A program made the position numbers and the translations under genes. This document shows positions 41,250 to 50,132 of a stretch of DNA of 64,000 nucleotides, one piece after another. A model generated the notes under the pieces. The model did no database searches. It was not told the DNA's origin and saw nothing but the letters and a program-made list of their open reading frames with translations. Source of the DNA: Planctomycetota bacterium (GTDB lineage Bacteria > Planctomycetota > PLA2); assembly GCA_021776735.1 (NCBI GenBank), contig JAJFFH010000045.1:1-64000 (forward strand). Direction: 5' to 3'. Within the stretch, counting starts at the first letter, position 1. Each line of letters opens with the position of its first letter.

Positions 41250-43025
41250 CTAACTCGCTTCGCCGGTCTGGACTTTCCACAGGCCTGCGTAGGTGCCACT
41301 CGCGGCGACCAGTTCCTCGTGCGTGCCCTTCTCTTTCAGGCGGCCGTGTTCCATGACGTGGATCGTGTGGGCGTGGCGGACCGTGCTCAGGCGGTGTGCG
41401 ATGACCAGCGTCGTGCGGCCGCGGCTTACGCGTCCGAGCGAGCGCTGGATCGCCGCCTCCGTTTCGTTGTCCACCGACGACGTGGCCTCGTCGAGCACGA
41501 GGATCGGCGCATCCTTCAGGATCGCGCGCGCGAGCGACACGCGTTGGCGCTGGCCGCCGGACAACTTTTGTCCGCGCTCGCCGACGATCGTGTCGTAGCC
41601 CTGCGGCAGCCGCGTGATGAATTCGTGCGCTTCCGCGAGGCGCGCGGCCTCCGCGATCTGCTCTTCGGGTGCGTCCGGATCACCGTAGGCGATGTTCTCG
41701 CGCACCGTGCCGTGAAACAGGTAGACGTCCTGGCTGACCAGCGCGATGGCGCTCCTTAGCGACCGCAGCGTACGGACGGCGATGTCTTCGCCGCCGACGA
41801 GGATGCGCCCCTGCTGGGGCTCGTAGAACCGCAACAGGAGTTTCACGACCGTGGTCTTGCCCGAGCCCGTCGAGCCGACGATGGCCGTGGTTTTGCCGGC
41901 AGGGACGTCGAGCGTCAGTCCGTGCAGCACCGAGTCGCCGCGCGCGTAGGCAAATGTCACGTCGTCGAATCGCACGGCACAGACATTGTTGGAGGCATCG
42001 CCGTCCGTCTGCTTCCCTCGGATTTCAGTCGATCCATCCGTGATCGCCGGCTGGGTGTCGAGCAGGTCCAGGATGCGGCTCGCGGAGGCCATCGCGCGGT
42101 GATAGAGATCGAACACCTCGCCGAGGCGGGTGAGGGGCCACAGGAGTCTCTGCGTCAAGAACACAAGCACGCTGTAACTTCCTGCGGCCATGGGGCCGTC
42201 GAGGGTGCGGAAGCCGCCGACGACGAGCATGCCGGTGAAGCCGACGAGGATGACCATGCGGATCAGCGGCGAGAAGGCCGAGCTGAGTCGGATCGCGCTG
42301 CGGTTGGCGTCGCTGTAGGTCTTGCTTTCGGCGCCGATGCGTTTTGTTTCGCGGCCTTCCGCGGTGAAGCTCTTGATCGTGGCGATGCCGCCGAGGTTGT
42401 TGGACAGCGCGGCGTTGAGATAGCCCGCCTGGTCGCGGACCGTGCGGTAGCGCGGGGCGATGCGTTTGACGAACGCGAATGAGCCCCACAGGATGAACGG
42501 GATGGGGAGCACGCCGATCCACGCGACCGCGGGATCGATGACGAAGAAGATGCCTCCGATCACGACGACCGTCGTCAGGGTCTGGATGATCTGGTCCGCG
42601 CCGGAGTCGAGGAAGCGTTCGAGCTGGTTGACGTCGTCGTTCAGCACCGCCATGAGGCCGCCGGTGCTGCGGTCCTCGAAGTACGCCATTTCGAGTTTTT
42701 GCACGTGGGCGTAGGCGTTCAGGCGCATCTCGTGCTGGATGGTCTGCGCCAGGTTGCGCCAGATCACGCGCGCGATGTACTGCGAGACGGATTCCAGCAT
42801 CCAGATCAGCAGCGTGGCGCCGGCGAGCCAGAGGATCTGGTGGCGCGGATCGGGGACGCCCCAGGTGCCGAGCAGCGAGTCGTGCTTGCGGACGACGATA
42901 TCGACGGCCATGCCGATGAGCAGCGGCGGCGCGAGGTCGAAGACCTTGTTGAGTACCGAGAACAACGCCGCAGTCCGGATTCGGGCGCGATGCGCGCGCG
43001 CGTGGTTCAGCAGCCGGCCCAACAC
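41250..43025 (-). CDS. ABC exporter half-transporter (membrane plus ATPase domains)
   Basis: About 591 residues from GTG 43025 ([45 protein letters not shown]). Residues 1-330 form the six-helix membrane domain. The ATPase has Walker A '[10 protein letters not shown]', Q-loop '[20 protein letters not shown]', signature '[16 protein letters not shown]', Walker B '[12 protein letters not shown]' and 'IAHRLSTV'. All catalytic elements are intact. Likely a homodimeric lipid or drug exporter of the MsbA type. Two dispersed repeats fall within: one in the TMD-NBD linker (41996), one in the ATPase domain after the Walker A region (41774). Confidence 0.92.
   Translation of the reverse strand: MLGRLLNHARAHRARIRTAALFSVLNKVFDLAPPLLIGMAVDIVVRKHDSLLGTWGVPDPRHQILWLAGATLLIWMLESVSQYIARVIWRNLAQTIQHEMRLNAYAHVQKLEMAYFEDRSTGGLMAVLNDDVNQLERFLDSGADQIIQTLTTVVVIGGIFFVIDPAVAWIGVLPIPFILWGSFAFVKRIAPRYRTVRDQAGYLNAALSNNLGGIATIKSFTAEGRETKRIGAESKTYSDANRSAIRLSSAFSPLIRMVILVGFTGMLVVGGFRTLDGPMAAGSYSVLVFLTQRLLWPLTRLGEVFDLYHRAMASASRILDLLDTQPAITDGSTEIRGKQTDGDASNNVCAVRFDDVTFAYARGDSVLHGLTLDVPAGKTTAIVGSTGSGKTTVVKLLLRFYEPQQGRILVGGEDIAVRTLRSLRSAIALVSQDVYLFHGTVRENIAYGDPDAPEEQIAEAARLAEAHEFITRLPQGYDTIVGERGQKLSGGQRQRVSLARAILKDAPILVLDEATSSVDNETEAAIQRSLGRVSRGRTTLVIAHRLSTVRHAHTIHVMEHGRLKEKGTHEELVAASGTYAGLWKVQTGEAS
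41774..41784 (+). repeat. Dispersed repeat copy in ABC ATPase domain
   Basis: Exact core with AGCGTAC extension; read as E-D-I-A-V-R-T in a beta-strand region where ABC proteins vary. Confidence 0.75.
41996..42016 (-). repeat. Dispersed repeat copy in ABC linker
   Basis: Exact core at 41996-42006 with GTCTGCTTCC extension; read as [10 protein letters not shown] between membrane and ATPase domains. Confidence 0.85.
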
Positions 43026-43089
43026 GCCGGTAGCGTAAGCCCGGCCGACAGATTCGACTCGGTTAGAATCAGCCGTGGAGGATCCAGGA

Positions 43090-43389
43090 ATGCCCGACGA
43101 TCCGAAGCCCACGCCCGAGCCCGTGGACCCCCGCATCCAGGAGGTCACGATGGCACTCTTGAGCCTGACCATGTTTGGCGATGAGTCCACCACGCGGGCA
43201 TGGAAAGGCCACGCATGGTCGGTGATGGACGCGCTGTTTGAGCGCGGCTGGATTCATGACCCGAAGGGCAAGGCGAAGTCGGTCCTCATCACCGCCGAAG
43301 GCGAACGCAAGGCCGAAGAGTTCTTCGAGAAATATTTCGGCGACGATCAGCCGGTGAATTCATCGCAATCGCGTCCGGACGAGGCGTAA
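43090..43389 (+). CDS. DUF6429-like small protein
   Basis: 99 residues from ATG 43090 (GTG 43075 also possible): '[67 protein letters not shown]'. The 'AWKG-x-W-x-x-M-D-x-L-x-x-G-x-I-x-D-P-x-G-K-A-K-S-V' block is that of DUF6429, a winged-helix-like family of unknown role. Divergent from the ABC exporter and 2 bp before a small membrane protein gene. Confidence 0.75.
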   Translation: MPDDPKPTPEPVDPRIQEVTMALLSLTMFGDESTTRAWKGHAWSVMDALFERGWIHDPKGKAKSVLITAEGERKAEEFFEKYFGDDQPVNSSQSRPDEA

Positions 43390-43391
43390 CG

Positions 43392-43703
43392 ATGCGAGCG
43401 GAGAAGTGGGAGGAGCAAGAGTTGCGCCGGATTGAGAAAATGAGGGCGCTGCGGGCGAAGGGGAGGTGGGCCTACATCCTCGGACGCGGCGGTCTGTGGG
43501 GCCTGGCTGCTGCGATCGTCTGGATCGGGCTTGTCTCGTGGATAGCCGGCAGCAGGCCGCCGGCTCGGTTCGTTGTCGGTTTCCTGCTGCTCTGCCCCTT
43601 GTTTCTTGGTGTGGCCGCCGGCGCAGTATGGGTTCATATGGGCCGCGATCTTCGCACCCGCGAAGAGCAGTTCGCGCAGTGGATGAGCCGGAAGTTCGAA
43701 TAA
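43392..43703 (+). CDS. Small membrane protein, unknown
   Basis: 103 residues with a basic N-terminus (MRAEKWEEQELRRIEKMRALRAKGRWAYILGRGG) and two membrane helices ('LWGLAAAIVWIGLVSWIAG', 'FVVGFLLLCPLFLGVAAGAVWVHMG'), ending in a charged tail. No family recognised. It directly follows the DUF6429 gene and probably shares its transcript. Confidence 0.65.
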   Translation: MRAEKWEEQELRRIEKMRALRAKGRWAYILGRGGLWGLAAAIVWIGLVSWIAGSRPPARFVVGFLLLCPLFLGVAAGAVWVHMGRDLRTREEQFAQWMSRKFE

Positions 43704-43742
43704 TGTTGTGCGTTTCGCGAGCCGGTTCGTCCTCTGGGGTTA

Positions 43743-43766
43743 GAAACTCTGGCTCGCCAGAGTTTC
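43743..43766. terminator. Perfect bidirectional terminator hairpin
   Basis: GAAACTCTGGC (43743-43753) and GCCAGAGTTTC (43756-43766) are perfect 11-base arms between two convergent genes, overlapping the stop codon of the lipase gene. Confidence 0.7.
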
Positions 43767-45162
43767 AGCGCGGCTCCTCCAACAGGAGGTACAGCACGTT
43801 GTCCGTGAACACCGGGCTCTTGGTCAGGCCCAAGTGGTCCTCGAACAGAAAATGCACCCGGTGCCAGTGGATCGGGGACCGTAGATGCGGCACCCACTTG
43901 CCGTCCTCGCGTTCGTCCATCAGCGCGCTTGTGCGCAGGACCGAGCCGTCGCCCGGGGCCGAGTCTTTTATCGTGACCTTGCCGTTCGTGAAATCGAGGG
44001 CATGCACGGTTGCGACCGCGTCACCCGCAAACAGCGACAGACTTGTGCCCTCCGGCGGGCGGGCGGGATGATCCAGCGCTTGATGGAAACGGCGCGTGCG
44101 GTCGAGGCACTTCGTGACGTGCGCGCGCGCCGTGCCGCGGCGTGCATCGCCGTCCGTTTGCTTTGGCAGGAGCCACTTCAGCACTTCCGCGTCGTTCGGG
44201 TCGAACAGGCCCCAGCCGTTTTTCTCCCAGACCGCGACGTCGTACACATCGATGCGCGAGCCCTCCGGCTGGTGGCGCGGGCGGTGCATGAGCTGGTAGA
44301 TCGACGGCATCGTCGCGAGTACGGCAGGGCGGTACTCGGGCAGGATGCGCGAGAACTCGATGCCGTTGACCAGTTGCAGCAGCGCATCCGCGGAGCCGGC
44401 GTTCGGTGTCCCGATCAGCACCGCCCGTTCGACAAATTCGCAGCCGGCCCACGTGACCTTCGGCAGGCCGCGCGCGGGTAGATCGGCGGCGCCGTAGCGC
44501 ATGTACCAGCGCGTGACCAGGCCGCCCATCGAGTGGGCGATGATGTCGAATCTCACGTTCGGATCGCTGTTGGGGTTGAGTTCCTTCAGCTTGCCCTCGA
44601 CGAACTTCTTCTTGTCGAGGATGAACTCGTGCAACAGCCGCGCGTTTTCGATGTTGTCGCGCCGCCAGTCGTACGCGAATTGAAAACAGGTGAAGTGATC
44701 GGTGCCGTAGTCGATCGCGCCCGCGATGCCGAGCCCCTCGTCGCGATACCCTCCGGCGCCGAGCGCGCCGAGGATCTCCGCGTACGCGTTGAGCGAGATC
44801 GGCAGACCGAAGAACTTGAGTCGTAGCCGGTCCAGCGCGCCGTCGGAAACAACGCCGTCCTTGAGCTGACGGAGCGGCTTGTTCCCCATCGGATGAGCGA
44901 CGCGTCGCGCTCCCTCGGGCCGCTCCGGATTCGCGGCGCCGCCGCCGAACGCGCCCCAGACGACACCGTCGTTGTCCACGAGCCGCGAACCGAGGATGCC
45001 GGGAATCACGATGACCGGATTGCGGTCGAGGCCGTGGTAGCGCGCCGCGCGGTTGTAGATCGCACCAAGGTCGGGCGGCTCCAACGTGCTCGTGCAGCCA
45101 GCGAGCGTCATCAGCAGGAACGCGAGAACTCCGAGGGAGCAAACGGACGGCGTTTTTTTCAT
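43765..45162 (-). CDS. LCAT-like lipoprotein lipase/acyltransferase
   Basis: 465 residues from MKKTPSVCSLGVLAFLLMTLAGC (lipobox LAGC). Alpha/beta hydrolase of the lecithin:cholesterol acyltransferase type: 'NPVIVIPGILGSRLVDNDG', 'FQFAYDWRRDNIENARLLHEFI', nucleophile 'IIAHSMGGLVTRWYM', 'VLIGTPNAGS'. The start codons of the signal peptide are a degenerate dispersed repeat (45145), and another copy (44145) inserts K-Q-T-D-G-D-A before the C-terminal domain. Probably acts on lipids at the envelope. Confidence 0.85.
   Translation of the reverse strand: MKKTPSVCSLGVLAFLLMTLAGCTSTLEPPDLGAIYNRAARYHGLDRNPVIVIPGILGSRLVDNDGVVWGAFGGGAANPERPEGARRVAHPMGNKPLRQLKDGVVSDGALDRLRLKFFGLPISLNAYAEILGALGAGGYRDEGLGIAGAIDYGTDHFTCFQFAYDWRRDNIENARLLHEFILDKKKFVEGKLKELNPNSDPNVRFDIIAHSMGGLVTRWYMRYGAADLPARGLPKVTWAGCEFVERAVLIGTPNAGSADALLQLVNGIEFSRILPEYRPAVLATMPSIYQLMHRPRHQPEGSRIDVYDVAVWEKNGWGLFDPNDAEVLKWLLPKQTDGDARRGTARAHVTKCLDRTRRFHQALDHPARPPEGTSLSLFAGDAVATVHALDFTNGKVTIKDSAPGDGSVLRTSALMDEREDGKWVPHLRSPIHWHRVHFLFEDHLGLTKSPVFTDNVLYLLLEEPR
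44145..44165 (-). repeat. Dispersed repeat copy inside lipase gene
   Basis: Exact core at 44145-44155 and full GTTTGCTTTG extension; read as L-P-K-Q-T-D-G-D-A. A one-mismatch copy lies at 44850-44860 (CAACGCCGTCC) in the same gene. Confidence 0.85.
45138..45160 (+). repeat. Degenerate dispersed repeat at a lipoprotein start
   Basis: GAGCAAACGGACGGCG followed by TTTTTTTC; the core loses its last ATG but the left half is full consensus. Encodes codons 2-7 (K-K-T-P-S-V) of the lipase signal peptide. Confidence 0.7.
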
Positions 45163-45164
45163 GT

Positions 45165-45596
45165 TCACTTCGAGCGGATGCGGTCGACGATGTCGTCGAG
45201 CAGTGTGTTATGGAGGGCTTCGTCTTCGACCACGCGGTCGTTGTTGGGGCGCCGGCCCGCCCCCTCGGGTTCTCGTGTACGGATCATTTTCAGGCGCAGA
45301 CGCGTACCACCGGCCTCTCCTTCGATGTCGATACGCGCCAGTGTGTAACGCAAGAGTTTGCCGAAAAACGGAACCGAGGTGGTCATCACCGCGCTCTTGG
45401 CCTGAAACGACCCCGATAGCGGGTTGGCGTGCTCGATGGACCACCCGCGCGCCGTGAACGCCGCCATCGCGGCGTGGTACACGTCGTCTCGGCTCGCGGC
45501 ATAGCGCCGGACCCAGGCGCCGTCGGTTTCGATGCTTGCCGGCCGGCTGTGCGACGCGCATCCGGCCAAGAGAAAAAACAGGACTGCCGACCTCAT
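45165..45596 (-). CDS. Small lipoprotein, unknown
   Basis: 143 residues from MRSAVLFFLLAGCASHSRPAS (lipobox LAGC). The mature part ('WVRRYAASRDDVYHAAMAAFTARGWSIEHANPLSGSFQAKS...LARIDIEGEAGGTRLRLKMIR') looks like a small alpha/beta outer-membrane lipoprotein, reminiscent of DUF799/YbjP-type folds, but no certain family. Stop is 2 bp before the lipase start; the two are probably one operon. Confidence 0.7.
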   Translation of the reverse strand: MRSAVLFFLLAGCASHSRPASIETDGAWVRRYAASRDDVYHAAMAAFTARGWSIEHANPLSGSFQAKSAVMTTSVPFFGKLLRYTLARIDIEGEAGGTRLRLKMIRTREPEGAGRRPNNDRVVEDEALHNTLLDDIVDRIRSK

Positions 45597-45650
45597 GGGC
45601 GACATTCTAGAGGTTGAGGGGATTTGTTCACGGCCTCTTACCCTTGGCCC

Positions 45651-46376
45651 ATGGACCTGGCCTCGTACCTCGCGCGCATCGGGCATCCCGACGGGTTGGC
45701 GCCGACCCTGTTCGACCTGCACGAGCGGCACCAGTTCACCGTGCCTTTTGAAAACCTCGACATCATGCACGGGATTCCGATCGTGCTCGACGAGGCTCGC
45801 ATCCTCGACAAGATCGTGAATCGCCGGCGCGGCGGATTCTGCTACGAGCTGAACGGCGGGTTCACCTGGCTGCTGCGACAGCTGGGGCTTCCGGTCGCCG
45901 TGCTGGCGGCGCAGGTCTGGAGCCGGACGAACGAAGCCTGGGGGATCGACTTCGACCACATGGTGCTGCGCGTCGACCTGGAGCGGTCGTGGCTCGTGGA
46001 CGTCGGGTTCTTCGAGGGTTTTTTGAGCCCGCTTCCGTACGAGGGCACGCCGGACAGGCAGCAGGGATGGACCTGGAGCATTCGGGACGAGGACGGCCAT
46101 CGCGTGCTGCAGCGCGATGGCGCACCGCGTTACCGGTTTTCAGAACAAGAATACGAGCTGGCGGATTTTGAAGCGGCCAGCACCTATCACCAGAAGGCGC
46201 CCGACTCGTGGTTCAGGCAGCACGCGGGTGCTTCGCTGGCCACCCCGTCCGGCCGCATCGCGCTTGTCGATGGCATGCTGATCGAAACCACGAGCAAGGG
46301 CAAGACCGAATCGCCGGTGGACGATCCGACGGCCGTGTTCCGGGATCGTTTTGGAATCACGGTAAATACTGCTTGA
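45651..46376 (+). CDS. Arylamine N-acetyltransferase
   Basis: 241 residues from MDLASYLARIGHPDGLAPTLFDLHERHQFTVPFENLDI. Catalytic Cys in 'RRGGFCYELNGGF', His in 'FDHMVLRV' and Asp in 'WLVDVGF' complete the Cys-His-Asp triad. Family length is about 270, so this one is slightly short at its C-terminus. It transfers acetyl groups from acetyl-CoA to arylamines or hydrazines. Its 3' end overlaps the convergent DDAH-like gene by 20 bp. Confidence 0.9.
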   Translation: MDLASYLARIGHPDGLAPTLFDLHERHQFTVPFENLDIMHGIPIVLDEARILDKIVNRRRGGFCYELNGGFTWLLRQLGLPVAVLAAQVWSRTNEAWGIDFDHMVLRVDLERSWLVDVGFFEGFLSPLPYEGTPDRQQGWTWSIRDEDGHRVLQRDGAPRYRFSEQEYELADFEAASTYHQKAPDSWFRQHAGASLATPSGRIALVDGMLIETTSKGKTESPVDDPTAVFRDRFGITVNTA

Positions 46377-47226
46377 GGCAGTAGGGGCCGCCGCCGGACT
46401 TCAGGAACTCGGAGACATCGACCTCGACGACCTCGTAGTGCAGCGCGCGCAGTCTCGCGGCCACCTTGCAGCCACGCTGGAGAACGACCGTGCGCGTCAG
46501 GACCGGTGCGGCGTTGCCCGCGAAATGTTCGTGCGCGTCGTCGTCGTCGAGTTCGATCACGCGCCGAAAGACCGCGCGGACCAGCTCGTTCGCGCGCGGC
46601 GTGAGGGCGGGCGGATAGATCATGGCCGTGCTCTCGTCGATCGGACAAAAGCAGGTGTCGAGGTGGTAGAAGCGCTCGGTCGCAAGCTCCAGCATCAAGA
46701 CCGGCACGCCAAACGTCGCGGCCACGAGTTCGTACGCCGCCGCGTCGGTGCGCGGGCCGACGCCGCCCCACAAGAACCTCCAGCCGGGTTGCCAGATCGC
46801 GTCGCCGCCACCCTCGAACGGCTCGTCGGCCTCCCCTCCGTCGAAGTGGTTGTCGGTCAGCCACTCCGCGTGCGCGTCGGCCTCCGGTTGGCGCGACGCG
46901 TGCCGCATCCGCGACTTCACGAAACATCGCCGTCCGTGTGCTGTTTGTCCGGTGAGCGACGGGTTCGCCGTGAACACCATGTCGTAGAGATCCGGGCGGG
47001 GCGTCAGGAGTTCGACGGTCATCCCCGCTTCGACGAACGTCGCCCGGAGGGCTTCCCATTGCGCGCGGGCGCGGTCCTTGTCGATGCTGCCGGCGTGGTC
47101 CTTCATGAACGGGTTGTGGACCTCGACGACGTCGAAGTGGTCGGGCGGGCACATCAACAGCGTGCGCGGGATCGGCGCGCGCCGCGGTCGAAAGTCGGTG
47201 GGGAGACGGTCGTGGAGGCGAGTCAT
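46357..47226 (-). CDS. Dimethylargininase/amidinotransferase-family protein
   Basis: 289 residues from MTRLHDRLPTDFRPRRAPIPRTLLMCPPDHFDVVEVHNPFM. 'DMVFTANPSL', 'FEGGGDAI', 'YHLDTCFCPID', 'FAGNAAPVL' and the C-terminal 'KSGGGPYCLKQYLP' match the guanidino-modifying fold with catalytic Cys near the end and His in 'YHLD'. Could be DDAH, ornithine cyclodeaminase-type ArgZ-like or a related hydrolase. Between 'NPSL' and 'KSRMRH' a dispersed repeat adds residues (T-G-Q-T-A-H-G-R-R-C-F) where homologues are shorter. Confidence 0.82.
   Translation of the reverse strand: MTRLHDRLPTDFRPRRAPIPRTLLMCPPDHFDVVEVHNPFMKDHAGSIDKDRARAQWEALRATFVEAGMTVELLTPRPDLYDMVFTANPSLTGQTAHGRRCFVKSRMRHASRQPEADAHAEWLTDNHFDGGEADEPFEGGGDAIWQPGWRFLWGGVGPRTDAAAYELVAATFGVPVLMLELATERFYHLDTCFCPIDESTAMIYPPALTPRANELVRAVFRRVIELDDDDAHEHFAGNAAPVLTRTVVLQRGCKVAARLRALHYEVVEVDVSEFLKSGGGPYCLKQYLP
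46925..46945 (-). repeat. Dispersed repeat copy inside DDAH-like gene
   Basis: Exact core at 46925-46935; read in the rare H-G-R-R-C frame and lengthening a loop between conserved family blocks. Confidence 0.8.
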
Positions 47227-47301
47227 GGGAGGGAGGGACGAGGTTGGGGAGGGGGGCTGCGGGGGGAGGGCATGCCGGGACAGGGCCGCTACGATAGACC
47301 C

Positions 47302-48945
47302 ATGCGAATCCTTCTGCTGCTTGTTTCGCTTCTCGTGGTCGCCTGCGGCGACAAGGAAACACCTTCCAACAGTGCTTCCGACAGTGGGGGGGCTTCCGAC
47401 CGTGGGGGGCGCGGTCCCGGCGGCGCCGCCGGCCTCAGCGGCGGTGGCACGGATGCGGGTTCGGAGATTGCCGCGCTCGTGCCCGGTGACGCCCATGCGG
47501 TCCTGCTCGTCGAATCGCTCGACAAGGTCGAGGAGATGGTCGCCGCGCTCGCGGCGATGACGCGCGAACGCATACCGCCCGTCAGCCAGCAGTTTCAGGG
47601 GCTTTCACGCATCGATCCGAGCAAGCTCGATCCGTTTCAGCCGATCGCGATTGCGCTGAAGATGGGCGGGGGCCTCATGCCCGACATGACGTTTGTCGTC
47701 CCGGCGAAGGACGCCGCGACGGCCCAGTCCCTTGCGAACGGCAAGGCCGACAATGTCTCTGGTTCGTACGTTGCGGTGCGCCGCGGTCGGTTCGGCAAGG
47801 CGGGCGGTTCGCGGCTCGTGCGTGGCATGCCCAACGCGCCGGTCGCGTTCCGCGCGGACCTGGCTGCGCTATACAAGCTCAACAAGAGCAGCATCAACGG
47901 CGCCCTGAACACGGGCAGCGCGGCGCTGGAGAGCGTGGCACGCAAGGAGTTTCCCGGCGTGCAGCTCGGCGACGCGATCAACGGGCTGGTCGGTTGGACG
48001 CGCGGAACCCTCGAGCAAGCCGACCTGCTCGACGTCGCCCTGACGCTCGACAAGGGCTGGATCGACTTCACGATGACCTACGTCGCGAAGGAGGGCAGCA
48101 AGATCGCGCTGGCGCCGTCGAGCGCCAGCCTCGCCGGCTATGCCGCTCACATTCCGGACGGCTGTCCGCTCGCGCTGCTGTTCTCGTTCGATGTGAAGAA
48201 GTTCATGGATCTGGCGATGCAGCTCGGCGCGGCCCAGATGCCGCCTTCGGAACGCAAGGCCTATCGGGCCATGATGAAGGACTCCGAGGCCCTGATGGAC
48301 GGCCTCGGATCGAACTGGATGATGGCGGCGTTGTTTCAGGAGACACTTCGCGTAGTCGGCGCGATCGAGGTCCGTGATCCCGCGGCCTACACGACGGCCT
48401 ACATGGACTTTCTCAAGGGCAACAACAAGAACACGAATTCCGCAATGGGTCTTACGTACAGCGTCGAGGACCCGCGGGACGTGAAGGGCCGCCGCGTGTT
48501 CGGCGCAAAGATCAACGTCGATTCCGAACGCCTTGGGCGCCAGATGGACGTCCGGAGCCGGGACGTCGCGGTCGCGGTCCCGGCACTCTTCGGCGAGAGC
48601 GGACCGCGTATCGACTTGGCGCCGGTCTCGGACCGCATGCTCTACGGCATCGGCGGCGGCGCGATCGAGCAGGCCCTTGGCGGGGACGGCGGCTCGGCGA
48701 GTCTCAAGGACGCGATCAAGCACGCCGGCGGGAACCTCGGGTTCCTGCTGCACATCGATCTGCGTGGGTTCCTGCTGCAGATGACGAAGCTGGGTTCGAA
48801 GCTCGGCGAACGCACGCCGTCGATCGAGGAAGGCGCCCCGGTTCCGATCTCGCTGTACGGCACCCGACACGGCAAGCGCTATTCGGTCGGCCTGCACGCG
48901 AATCTGGCCGAGGCGATCAAGGTGTTCAAGAAGGTCGCGCGCTAA
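47302..48945 (+). CDS. Large lipoprotein, DUF3352-like
   Basis: 547 residues from MRILLLLVSLLVVACGDKET (lipobox VVAC). A Gly/Ser-rich linker is followed by a repeat-rich alpha/beta region ('LVPGDAHAVLLVESLDKVEEMVAAL', 'GWTRGTLEQADLLDVALTLDKGWIDFTMTYVAKEGS', 'AKINVDSERLGRQMDVRSRDVAVAVPALFG') resembling DUF3352-type surface lipoproteins. Function unknown. The upstream open frame beyond 47302 is antisense to the DDAH-like gene and rejected. Confidence 0.75.
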   Translation: MRILLLLVSLLVVACGDKETPSNSASDSGGASDRGGRGPGGAAGLSGGGTDAGSEIAALVPGDAHAVLLVESLDKVEEMVAALAAMTRERIPPVSQQFQGLSRIDPSKLDPFQPIAIALKMGGGLMPDMTFVVPAKDAATAQSLANGKADNVSGSYVAVRRGRFGKAGGSRLVRGMPNAPVAFRADLAALYKLNKSSINGALNTGSAALESVARKEFPGVQLGDAINGLVGWTRGTLEQADLLDVALTLDKGWIDFTMTYVAKEGSKIALAPSSASLAGYAAHIPDGCPLALLFSFDVKKFMDLAMQLGAAQMPPSERKAYRAMMKDSEALMDGLGSNWMMAALFQETLRVVGAIEVRDPAAYTTAYMDFLKGNNKNTNSAMGLTYSVEDPRDVKGRRVFGAKINVDSERLGRQMDVRSRDVAVAVPALFGESGPRIDLAPVSDRMLYGIGGGAIEQALGGDGGSASLKDAIKHAGGNLGFLLHIDLRGFLLQMTKLGSKLGERTPSIEEGAPVPISLYGTRHGKRYSVGLHANLAEAIKVFKKVAR

Positions 48946-48970
48946 TCGCCGGCCAAAGGCCAGCGATTAG
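48942..48970. terminator. Bidirectional terminator between convergent genes
   Basis: CTAATCGC-C-GGCC-AAA-GGCC-A-GCGATTAG: an almost perfect stem with an AAA loop that contains the stop codons of both converging genes. Confidence 0.75.
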
Positions 48971-49288
48971 TAGTCCGTGAAACGCTGGCGTAAATGCGGC
49001 GGCACGATCGGGCAGAGGTCCTGCGGCTTGGCGAACAGGCGGTGGCGGATCCGGGCGACGCCGTTGTAGGCACGGTCCAGGAGCCAGAGCGGCAGGACGG
49101 CGATGCTTTTTGCCAGGACGCGCCACCAACCGCCGATGCGGTCGGCCAGGTACAGGACCGCGGTTGATCGGGTGAGTAACGTGCCGTCCGGGGTCTGCAC
49201 GACGACGCTGTCGGGAACATCGTCCGGCCTTCGCCCGTTCGGGCTCCGGCGCGACAAGCCCGGCTCTGCCGGTCCAGCCGTTCTTCAT
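48967..49288 (-). pseudogene. Remnant of a DCC (DUF393)-type protein with lost N-terminal part
   Basis: The visible C-terminus 'PDSVVVQTPDGTLLTRSTAVLYLADRIGGWWRVLAKSIAVLPLWLLDRAYNGVARIRHRLFAKPQDLCPIVPPHLRQRF' is that of DCC-family thiol-oxidoreductase-like proteins. The DxxCxxC start of the family is missing. A start codon at 49288 overlaps the previous stop (ATGA) and begins MKNGWTG, but after a few codons this frame leaves the family and the DCC part is in another frame. Best explained by an internal deletion with frameshift in a once longer gene. Contains a dispersed repeat at 49095. Confidence 0.6.
49095..49105 (+). repeat. Dispersed repeat copy inside DCC remnant
   Basis: Exact core followed by GCTTTTTG; read as K-S-I-A-V-L. 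Confidence 0.65.
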
Positions 49289-49754
49289 CGGCAGGGCGCT
49301 TTCTTGATCCACGTCTCGTTCGGCGCGACGAGTTCGATGCGGATGCGCGGCGGCCCCTGCAGGGTCGCGGGATCGAGGCCGAGTTCACGGAGCAGCGGCG
49401 CGTCGCCGCACAGCGCGTAGTTTGCGACCGCCTCCCACATCGGCAGGTGCGCGATGACGGGGCCGTACGCGATCACCGCGCCGTAGACGTTGCGCCGCTT
49501 GTACGGACCGCGAAGACGCGCGTAGATGTCGGGCGTGATCTCCAGCGAAAAAGCATCGCCGTCCGTCTGCTTCCCTTCGATGAAAAACCGTGGAGAAAAC
49601 GTCTCGCAGCCGTTGACCGCGGAAAACACCTTGGGGGCCGGTGATGCCCCGGTCGCGGCGGCCAGACCCTTCAATGCGCGCAAGCCGGTGACATCTGCGG
49701 CCATTTGCGTGAGACCGACGAGGACGAGAAAGACCGCCGCGCCGCGCCTCAACG
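49285..49754 (-). CDS. Membrane-anchored protein, unknown
   Basis: 156 residues from TTG 49754, which overlaps the sterol-desaturase stop (TTGA). N-terminal helix 'RRGAAVFLVLVGLTQMAADVTG', then a soluble part ('NVYGAVIAYGPVIAHLPMWEAVANYALCGDAPLLRELGLDP', 'RIRIELVAPNETWIKKAPCR'). I recognise no family. Its place between desaturase and DCC genes suggests a shared envelope or lipid function. A dispersed repeat (49554) supplies G-K-Q-T-D-G-D-A. Confidence 0.6.
49554..49575 (-). repeat. Dispersed repeat copy, near-full consensus
   Basis: Exact core at 49554-49564 plus GTCTGCTTCC; read as K-Q-T-D-G-D-A-F. Confidence 0.85.
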
Positions 49755-50132
49755 GTCCGCTCCCACATCGACCCCGCGGAGCATCTCGCCGAGGCGGTGT
49801 TCGCCGTCGGGGCCGAAGCCGCAGTCTGCGTCGAACGCGCGCGGATTGCGAAACGTGCCGAAGAGCATGTCCCACACCGGCAGGTCCGAGAAGTTGTAGC
49901 GGTGCACGCCGTCCTGATGATGGACGCAGTGGCTTTCCGGGCGCTGGAAGACAAAGCCGAGCCAGTAGCCGTCCCACGCGACGCCGGCGAGCCACACCAC
50001 GCCGACCTGCACCGCGTTCAGCGCGAGCGCGCGCGTCCACCAGCCGGTCACGCGCGGCCACTTGCGGCCGGGTGCGCGCAGCTCAACAAGAAACATCGCG
50101 ACCGCGCAGCCGAGGACGATCAGCGTGATCAA
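49749..50132 (-). CDS. Sterol desaturase/fatty-acid hydroxylase-like protein with internal deletion
   Basis: 127 residues where the family has about 250-270. The N-terminus (MITLIVLGCAVAMFLVELRAPGRKWPRVTGWWTRALALNAVQVGVVWLAGVAWDGYW) joins directly to the family C-terminus (LGFVFQRPESHCVHHQDGVHRYNFSDLPVWDMLFGTFRNP). The central membrane part with the first histidine clusters is missing, leaving only 'HCVHH'. Without the full di-iron His set it should be inactive. The reading frame and the ATGA overlaps with lpxD and the next gene are intact, so the deletion was in frame. Confidence 0.72.
   Translation of the reverse strand: MITLIVLGCAVAMFLVELRAPGRKWPRVTGWWTRALALNAVQVGVVWLAGVAWDGYWLGFVFQRPESHCVHHQDGVHRYNFSDLPVWDMLFGTFRNPRAFDADCGFGPDGEHRLGEMLRGVDVGADR

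Noticed and set aside
48926..49312. Frame MDQESALPMKNGWTG...RPS as an independent gene
   Set aside because: Only its first residues look genic; the rest is the out-of-frame reading of the DCC remnant.
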